This document shows, in pieces, positions 56,421 to 64,000 of a DNA stretch of 64,000 nt; position 1 is the first letter of the stretch, and each line of letters begins with the position of its first letter. A program made the position numbers and the translations under genes. The notes below the pieces were generated by a model that was not told the DNA's origin, did not search any database, and was given only the letters and a program-made list of their open reading frames with translations. The DNA is from Maratus speciosus (taxonomy: Eukaryota; Arthropoda; Arachnida; Araneae; Salticidae), in NCBI GenBank assembly GCA_963932465.1, contig OZ010788.1, positions 199,456,559-199,520,558 of the forward strand. Direction: 5' to 3'.

Positions 56421-57761
56421 AACTTGTCAAATTAAAAAGTTTTCTATTTCTCCCTAAACAAAACAAAATATAAAAACACTTCTTACAGTATTATTCGGCC
56501 GTGTTGAATTCAGACACTTTTCTCCGGGAGGAATTTCTGTGGCTCCGGGGGGGAGGGGGGAGGATTGCACTTTTTGGCCATTGAAAACACAAAATCTGAA
56601 ATCTTCCGGGGGTGTGTGTCCCCCCCCCGGGTTACCCCTGAAATCAACACTGCAATAATGCACTTGATATTCGGCCGTAATCGTTGCGTCACTAATTTAG
56701 ACCAACTTTTTAGCATGGAAAATTTCAGATAAGAACATTACAAAAACATAAATGTCAAAAGCAAACAGTAGTTCATAATCTATAATAAAAAATGTCAAAA
56801 AGCCAAAAAGAAACAGAAGCTAACTATTGAAAGCATAATCGAAAAATGGGGGGAAACAATACAGAAAAATACTATACTGGCTAATTTCATAAAATACAAC
56901 GAACGAAAAATCAATCTCCAAACTATTACAACAACATTTTATCCAGCAGGACGGTCGTTCTGCCAAGCCAAGCTATAAAAAAATGCTAATCCCGCCAAAC
57001 AAACAAACGCCAAGAAACAAAAGCCAGAACAGCGTAACTGCTTATTATACTGAAGACAACTTGTCCATGTTAAATCGGCCAAACATGGCATTTTAAAATT
57101 TCAGATATTTAAGAAAGCAAGTATCGCAGAGAAATAAAATTAAGACTAGAAGAATCTACTGAAGAAAAGCTTCAATTTGAGACCAAACTCGTCTCTATAA
57201 AATAATTATAAACAGAGATACAGGATTTTTTTAAAAACGTCGAGATACTGAAAATGATTAAAAAATCCTTCGTCAAACATATATTAATTCAATTAAGCTA
57301 CAGACTTAAATAATGGACAGAAAAACGTATGGAATGCATTTTCTGACTGGTAATTACTCGATCTACGTGCTTTTATAAAATTTAGTTTAAAAAAAAATAA
57401 AATTTCTATCCTTAATATGCAAAAAACTGTTAATTCATTCTAAAATTATCAAATTGTGCCAAACAGTGATAAACCCGCCAACGAGCGCGTACTATCCACA
57501 TTATAATAGCACAAATCCACTTCAACTTCAATCTGGTAGATGAATATTTTCCATCAAGATTATTTTTTCGAATAAAACTGCATAAAAGTTAATTTTTAGA
57601 AAGATTTTTAAAATAAAAATGATTTTATAGAGAAATGGTACCTTTTTAAGAAGTATGCATTCAAAGTTATCGGCATTTTAGGTTTCATTCCTAATGTAAA
57701 CAAAACTTTTGAAAATGAATTGAGCTGAATATGAAAAGGTTTTCAGGTTAAAAAAAAAACA
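56421..57761. other. No gene; one GC-rich patch with hAT-like end
   Basis: 56500-56640 has C- and G-runs; its right edge read inversely is CAGGGGTAACCCGGGGGG, like a hAT end, but the partner is not clear. The two small minus frames over it are Pro/Gly artefacts. 56650-57761 is AT-rich, with nothing recognised. Confidence 0.4.
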
Positions 57762-57966
57762 AACACAGAGGTCATATACGCATATTGCCGCGATTTGTTT
57801 CTGACGCCAATGTCATATACGCAACGGGTGCTTAAATGGCGCCAAAGTGTCGTTATTTTGCTTGATATGGTAACCCGGATGTTGTTGTTTATTATGTCGA
57901 TGTTTTCGCCAAATTGGCGTCGGAAAAAAATCGCGACAATATGGGGGCGTATATGACATCTGTGCC
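57762..57966. mobile_element. Palindromic MITE, copy f
   Basis: Left end CACAGAGGTCATATACGC is damaged at the first bases; right end ATATGACATCTGTGCC is good. Internal GATGTTTTCGCCAAATTGGC is as in other copies. No clear target duplication. Confidence 0.7.
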
Positions 57967-58211
57967 AAATCTCCCTATTATTGAACTTATTTCAACATAT
58001 GAGCAAACGGAGGCAAAGACGATGTCTCAGACGCATTGGGGTATCCTTTTAGTGCCAAAATGGCAATTTTATTCCATAGCAACCCAGAAATTTTGATGAT
58101 ATTATCCTTCATATGACAATCCAATAGAAGAGATTGCGTGTGTTTTACATTAAATCAAACTTTGTGCATTTTATAATAAAATAATTTGTGTGTGTTTCTA
58201 ATAAAAGTTTT

Positions 58212-58406
58212 GGCACAGATGTCATATACGCCCCATAATGGCGCGATCTTTTTCTGACGCCAATGTCATGTACGAAACGGGAACTCAATTGGCGCCAAAG
58301 TATCGTTATTTTTCTTGATATGTTAACCCCGACGTTATTGTTTATGCTGTTGATGTTTTCGCCAAATTGGTGTCAGAAAACAATCGCGCCAATATGACAT
58401 TTGTGC
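58212..58406. mobile_element. Palindromic MITE, copy g
   Basis: Starts GGCACAGATGTCATATACGC. Right end ATATGACATTTGTGC. Flanks AAAGTTTT (58204-58211) and ATAGTTTT (58407-58414) agree at 7 of 8 bases. Confidence 0.75.
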
Positions 58407-58663
58407 ATAGTTTTGTGTATTTTATAATAAAATTGTGTTTTTATACCAAATAAACAGTTTCTTAATAAATAAAACCAACATGCTATTTTCGCCAGCTAGG
58501 TCTAACAGGTAAGAGGTAACAGGTAAAAAAGCTGAAGAATATGAATTTGGGACTACTACACACAGAAAACCGGGAAATAAACCATTGAACACCAATTAAG
58601 TTAAAAATGAAACAAGATTAATAAGGATCTCTCTATTCTAAAAAAAAGTAACTACCGCTGTCA

Positions 58664-58685
58664 CCGCCGCCGCCGCCGCCGCCGG
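58664..58685 (+). repeat. (CCG)n microsatellite
   Basis: About seven CCG units, notable in such AT-rich DNA; directly followed by GGTTTTGATTTTTTTGTGAC. Confidence 0.85.
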
Positions 58686-58689
58686 TTTT

Positions 58690-59929
58690 GATTTTTTTGT
58701 GACCGGAGGCCTTTCTTCGTTAATATTAACAAAAATAATGCATACAAAAATATGAAAATCGGTGGTTTTATACAGAAATGTTTGATAAACACGCTGATGC
58801 AGACAGTTTTCAAATCGAAGAATTATTTTAAGAGTTATTTAATGCTAAAGTTGAACAAAATCGTTCTACTAAAAAAGTTTTATAGCAGCAAAAACTATAC
58901 ATGGCAGAGAAATCATTTTTAGATCATTTTATGCGTTAGAATTTGCAGATTGCAGAGATAAGAGTGCAGATTGCATTAATTTTTTTATTTTGACTCATTT
59001 TTTCAGGTTTTATTTCTATTTTAAATTCAAATTTTCACCATTTCTAGAGATATTTTTTACAGATTTCAGAAAATTGTACTAATTTAAACTGTTGCCAACT
59101 GTATAAAAAGCGCAAGCAATAATGTTTGCTTCAAATTAAAAATTTATTTACATGTGACTATTATAAACAGGAAAAAAACTTTCAAATTAGAATTAAATAA
59201 TTACGTATAAAAAGCAGGAACTTATTAAAAATTACGTCATAAAAAGTATATACGTGAATTTTAAAAGAGAAAGGATATTGTAAAATAATAAATTCATTAA
59301 CATGCGTTAGAAGTCTTAGGAGAAATTACGTCATATTTACGTCACATTATAGTTATTACATAAAATGAACACAAAATAATATTGCAAAAAAGTTTAAATT
59401 TAGAAATTGCGCTAGACATTTATTTGATATTTTGAGAATTAATTTAAAATGTCTCATTTAAAAGAACTTTCTTTTCGCTTTGTTAAAAAATACCAGGAGA
59501 CAAAGACTCTCTTTACTTAATTCCTTTTATATTAGCTTATTTTGAAATGTTGTTACACGTGTATACGTCATCAAGTTATTTTTACTTCGACGTTTTATTT
59601 GTGTTTTTATTAATGTTGTACGAATTTATTTGTTCTTTCGTTATTTAAAATAAAAATTATATCAATTTGTATAATTTGGCGATTTATATAATTTGGCGAA
59701 ATGGGTCGACAGGATAATCAAGTAGTACCGCAGCGGATTTGACGTTAAAATTCCCCAATCAAAGAGAAATGAATAGAAATTCGTTTATAGGGAGATCGCC
59801 ACTGTTTTTTAAATTATAATTCAATCTTTGGAAATCTTTTTAAAGCCGATCAAATTAGCGTGCATTTAGAGTCTGCGGTGTCTGGACGGGGGTTGGCGAG
59901 CGTAGCTTGTAGGGGGCCGAGCCCCCTAG
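58690..59929 (+). mobile_element. Non-autonomous Helitron-like element, 3-prime end visible
   Basis: The right terminus has GGCGAGCGTAGCTTGTAG, then the hairpin GGGGGC-CGA-GCCCCC (59912-59926), overlapping CTAG (59926-59929) and then T. This matches the hairpin-CTRR end of Helitrons. The left end (TC) could not be placed; the body from about 58690 is related to 35940-36560, so that copy may belong to the same family. A half MITE (59559-59729) lies inside. No Rep/helicase frame. Confidence 0.55.
59559..59729. mobile_element. Right half of the 55579-type MITE
   Basis: Matches 55690-55872: TTTCGACG-like TTCGACGTTTTATTTG, AATTTGGCGATTTATATAAT and the end AAGTAGTACC. The left half is missing. Confidence 0.7.
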
Positions 59930-60138
59930 TACAGGAAAAAAAAATACCAAATTAAAATCCATACTCTCATAGCATTAGGTAAAACAAATACACTCATTAT
60001 GCATTTTATTCTCATTAAAGATAGTATACTATTAGAAATTAATATGATATTGTCCTGAGTAGGCGAAAAATTAAATATAATTTAATCGTTAACTTTATTA
60101 AATATTAATGAATATGAATGTACACACACACACACACA

Positions 60139-60175
<37 letters not shown>

Positions 60176-61155
60176 GTATATATATGTATATATATATGTA
60201 TGTATATTTAAGCTGCGTTGGCGTTAATACGTAAGTACCCCCCAAAAATGTATTGCGCCAACCACGGTGCGTTTGAGATAGCTGTGCTCAAACGAACATG
60301 AAGCATAAATGCCTACGAGAGTTAAGCGCTTTTCTCAAGAAAGATGAAATACATAACAACGAAAAAGATACACAATGCTGACATGATCGGAAGAAGTTCT
60401 TGGTACTTTTATGTTAGCCAGGTTTAAAACTCGCCAATGGTATTTTTTACCTCGCCAGTAGCAGTTTTTATTTTTTGCGTGGTAAATTAAAAACAATGCT
60501 TTGATAATGAAATTGGCATTTTTTTATAATTAGCCTCGGGTACGGTATGCTATTTCTTTCCCCCAGCTTATTTTGTGTCCAAAAAATAACGTTATCTTAC
60601 AGAAGCTAGCCGTAAAACAAAGCATTACGATTAAATACTCTTTAGCAATTTTTTAAACTTCTAAGCATCGCACATTTTCAATTTTTATACCGTCGTATTG
60701 GAAAAAAAAAGTTCTTTTAAATGCATTTTGTTTGAAAACTGTATCTCCATTTATTTTTGAAATATTAATTTTTTTGTAGTTTTTGGAGCCATTTGCTTAA
60801 TATTGGCAACGGAAATACTTCATTTCTGTAGAAAGTGCTATTTTGAAAAAAAATATAAACGAATGATTTCTGTTAAAACAGTGGAGCTATTATATACTAT
60901 ATTTAATTGTAAGTATCTATGAATCATTAGAAAGCCGTTTTTTTTTTTTTTTTTTTTTTTGATTTTCTTGAATGACGGAATCTTTTTGCTGCATTTGTGC
61001 ATTATTTCACGATAGTGATGTGCTATGCATGCTTTACTGTAGATGTTTAAGAGTAGATCGTAAAAGGGGAATTCTTAAGCGGATGCGAATGATGTCATTT
61101 TACATAAAATAAAACGTGTGCTTTAAGTCTTAAAATTGAAATATGTTTTGTACTG
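59930..61155. other. No gene; CA/TA microsatellite
   Basis: 60121-60208 is a CA run passing into TA/TATG repeats. The remainder is AT-rich with a T-run near 60940. Confidence 0.5.
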
Positions 61156-61424
61156 CAGTAGAGTCCCGCTTAACCGAGTTATTTTTTTCTGATGGACTGG
61201 TGGCTTCTATTATTATGAAACAGCCATTATAAATGAAGTGTTAGATGAAGATGAAAGAGCAGCCGTAAAAAAAATTATGGCCATCTCCCCCCCCCCCCCC
61301 CGCCCCATTCTGACCAGAAAACCAGATTTCTAACTTTTTACGGCTGCTCTTTCATCTTCACCTAACACTTCATTTATAATGGCTGTTTCATAATAATAGA
61401 AGCCATCAGTCCGTCAGAAGAAAA
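61156..61424. mobile_element. Hairpin element with pogo-like end (copy 2)
   Basis: CAGTAGAGTCCCGCTTAACC leads into arms 61183-61270 and 61337-61424, nearly perfect inverse copies around a C-run. Sequence matches the copy at 28590-28958. Non-coding. Confidence 0.8.
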
Positions 61425-61839
61425 TGCAGTAATCGAAATGCTGGGGGTGACACTAAATTCTGAAAAAGCAGAATTCCTGTTCTCTAGTTTTTTTCTTTTC
61501 TTTTCCTTTTTTTAAAATTAAATAATGAAAGGCATGTATCTTAAACGTTTGTATTTTAAATTAAAGTTATGCATTTTATATAAAATAAGTGAAAGTATTA
61601 ACGTTTAAATAAAATTAAGGCAATACGAATGCATGAGAAGGAAACAATAATAGGCGATTTATCACCTGCGCCCGCTAACATAAAAGTAACGAGTTCATGA
61701 TTTCTCTATCAGAATCTTCCTACTTGGCGAAGGATTGAGATAGTTAATTAAATTATGAATAAAAGTAACATGATGTAATGCTTAGGATACATTTAACGGG
61801 GATCAAACTGCTAGACAGAGGCGAAAATAATCTATTAAA
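61425..61839. other. No gene seen
   Basis: AT-rich spacer. Confidence 0.4.
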
Positions 61840-63040
61840 TTCGAAATTGAAAAGAATAGAAAAGAAAAGAATTTCCTAAAATTGAAATTTCTGTGATACC
61901 GTTCGGAATAGAAACCGACAATTTGGCACATAGTGGTTATTTTAAGTACTCGATAAGAATAATTTCTAAAAAAGGTAGAAATTAAAAGTTCGAAACGACA
62001 TAAAAGCGTTCTATGAACGATCTAAATTATGATTTATTTGCAATTGTTAGTCTGCAACAATTGCTGAATATGCAATATCGTTCGATTTCTGTAATATCGT
62101 TCGATTTCTGTAATACCGTTCGGTATAGTGGTCTGAATTTCGGCATGGCGATTTGTTTAAACATGTAAATGCACGCTAAGAACTGTTAGTAAAAAATCGA
62201 AATGTTAAGAGGTGAACCGAGCGGAAAACGTTTCAAGAACGGTTTGCATTATGATTTTAATAAGATTGTTTGGGCTAGGAACATAAAATTTGACACAGAT
62301 GTCATTTTCTAAGTCGTAAATGCTTTGCGTTTCCTAATACATTAGAAATTTATAAGTGTACAAGAGCAAAAAAATTCTTGTATTTTTGAATCTGTGATAC
62401 TGTTCGGGATAGAATCCTTAAACCTGGCATGGTGGTCACTTAAAAGATGTAAATGCTCATTAAAAACTGTTTCTAAATAAATCGAATTTTAAAAGGTTGA
62501 AATGAGTGGAAAGCTTTTTAAAAACTTTCTAAATTCCGGTTTGAATGGAATTGCTAGAGCGTGAACTTGAAATTTAACATGATTACGGCTACTAAAACGA
62601 AAATGCTCGTCCTAAGCAATTTCTAAAAAATCCGAAATTTAAGAGGTTGCAAGAGCAAAAGTCATTCATAAATTAAGATTTCTATGAAACTGTTGAGGGG
62701 AGAAACTTAAAATTTGATATGGTGATTACTTTTAAGATGTAAGTGCTCGCTAAATGCTATTTCTAAAAAAATCGAAATTTAAAAGGGTGAAACGAGTAAA
62801 AAAGCTTTCTAAAAATGTTCTAAATTATAATTTATTTGGAATTCTTAGCCTTAAGGAAATCGAAATTTGACATAGTTGTAACGTTTAAGGCGTAAATATT
62901 CACCATGAACAGTTCCTAAAAAAATCGAAATTTTTAACGGCGCAGGAGCAAAAAAGTTCTAAAATTGGGTTTATCTTGATATTTTTAAAGATTGAAACCT
63001 GAATTTTGGCAAGCTGTTAATTTTAAGATCTACGCGCTCG
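61840..63040 (+). repeat. Diverged ~145-bp satellite, about 8 units
   Basis: The landmark (A)ATTTG(G/A)CA..GTGGTTA occurs near 61919, 62131, 62288, 62431, 62569, 62711, 62864 and 63010. Spacing is 138-157 apart from the first interval, which carries an extra internal duplication (GTTCGATTTCTGTAAT twice). Each unit has TTCTAAAAAAATCGAAATTT. The same family occurs inverted at 6730-7450. Confidence 0.75.
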
Positions 63041-63611
63041 TTAACCCTCTCGATCCTCAGCCTGAGCTATGCTCGGGCATGCATTTTCCCGTCAAATTAA
63101 TACTATTTGGTTATTCCCACTAGTTATCTTTTAAAGAAAACTTTGTCTGATTTAATCAGAACATTTTCCCCGATTACGATAGTCAAAAATTTCTGCTTTA
63201 AAGAGCCGGTGAAAACGATTAAAAATTTTATAAAAGACACGTCATTCCTTAACTAAATTAGCTTATAACAGACCAAAATATCTTATATTTATAGTTTCCG
63301 ATATTTAACATTCTATAATTTTTGAAAACACAGTGTTTATATTGAAAAGAGTTACGAGATGGCGCTCGTATCAGCATATTGCCGCTGAGCATTGTTGGAG
63401 ATTTATGGGATACAAGTTTTTAGCACTTTTTAAAGCATTATAGGAATAGCCGTTTTCCACACTGTATCTTCTAGGCGCTGTATCCGAGGCTAACGAGAAA
63501 GACAGGCTACCGCGGTGGGTCTGATTCTTCTTTTTTTACCGATCGCTGGAGTCACGTGATGCTCGAATGCACCAACGAGGGTGTGCAAAAGACAGAAGGA
63601 AACGACTGACA
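63041..63611. other. No gene; possible upstream region of the hAT reading frame
   Basis: Includes GAGCTATGCTCGGGCATGCA and a GGCGCTCGTATCAGCATATT stretch. No promoter element can be supported. Confidence 0.35.
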
Positions 63612-63806
63612 ATGCCTTCTAAAAATTATAAGTATTCGTCTGGGTGTCAGAAAAGGAGAAAGAAAATTCTCATGGAATCTGCGAAAAAACGTTTGAAAGG
63701 AAGCATTGAAAGGCATTTTGTGATGACTTCAAAAGACAAAATTGAGACGAAAGATAAAAAAGATAAAATGGTGACTGAAGGTAATGGAGTGTCATCGCAT
63801 TCATGA
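63612..63806 (+). pseudogene. N-terminal piece of a ZMYM1-like hAT transposase
   Basis: From ATG 63612 the frame encodes NYKYSSGCQKRRKKILMESA, then KKRLKGSIERHFV, then a Lys-rich stretch, stopping at 63804-63806. The basic YxSGxQKRxxK...LKGSIxxxF pattern is what I recall at the start of ZMYM1-like (TTF-type) hAT proteins in arthropods. The zinc finger and RNase H-like core that should follow are not in the window. GAGGTAATT at about 63830 could be a splice donor, but the stop precedes it. It is a broken or partial copy. The upstream ATG at 63567 is less likely. Confidence 0.45.
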
Positions 63807-63944
63807 TCATCGGCGACATTTGAATTTAATGAGGTAATTATTTTTCCTTGAGAAATTCTGTTCTGTAGAACAATTTAAGCCTATCTATTATTCCTGAAAA
63901 CTCTATGCCTATAATATAGAATATATATAGTTTTTCGTTTAATT

Positions 63945-64000
63945 CAGGGACGCACAATTTTTCCTGAATGAGGGGCCACCAAAAATTAGTGCCATGTTGG
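63945..64000. mobile_element. Possible hAT-like terminus at the window edge
   Basis: CAGGGACGCACAATTTTTCC followed by GAGGGGCCACC resembles hAT ends; the rest lies outside the window. Confidence 0.3.

Overview
This window looks like eukaryotic, very AT-rich, repeat-dominated nuclear DNA. The mix of Tigger/pogo, hAT, Merlin and Helitron remnants, a SINE-like unit, an LTR retrotransposon and many microsatellites suggests an arthropod, perhaps a chelicerate such as a spider; that placement is inference. I recognise no host gene, tRNA or rRNA. Every open frame I can assign belongs to a mobile element, and all of those are broken or partial.

Layout. Two copies of one segment dominate. Copy A runs from before base 1 to 35434 and copy B from about 44659 to 52420. 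Both begin with the same dead Tigger element. Copy A is longer because two large insertions split it, and copy B still has the unoccupied site for each: (1) 2240-18766, 16.5 kb bounded by hAT-like ends and an 8-bp duplication ATTTGGAT; (2) 19721-32194, a 12.5-kb LTR retrotransposon with identical-length 1653-bp LTRs differing at two bases by eye, and a 5-bp duplication GGCAG. The LTR element lies on the minus strand. It encodes a Gag with a CCHC knuckle, and I can find no pol in it.

Inside the 16.5-kb insertion are a foldback TA element, several degenerate tandem arrays with units near 140-150 bp, a ~147-bp satellite of about 12 units, a Merlin element (10898-13248) with a broken transposase and an 8-bp duplication, a family of ~195-bp palindromic MITEs with 8-9 bp duplications (one copy inside another), and a SINE-like insertion.

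Between the duplicated copies (35435-44658) are a 148-bp tandem duplication and a Helitron-like fragment with a typical 3-prime hairpin. After copy B come a third, different Tigger (52421-54765), a pair of ~430-bp direct repeats each interpretable as filled or empty for two MITEs, more MITEs, a second Helitron-like 3-prime end, a hairpin element, a diverged ~145-bp satellite, and the N-terminus of a ZMYM1-like hAT protein near the right edge.

There is no operon-like or pathway organisation. The value of the window is as a layered insertion history: Tigger insertion and decay, then segmental duplication, then hAT and LTR insertions into copy A only. All identities and counts were judged by eye.
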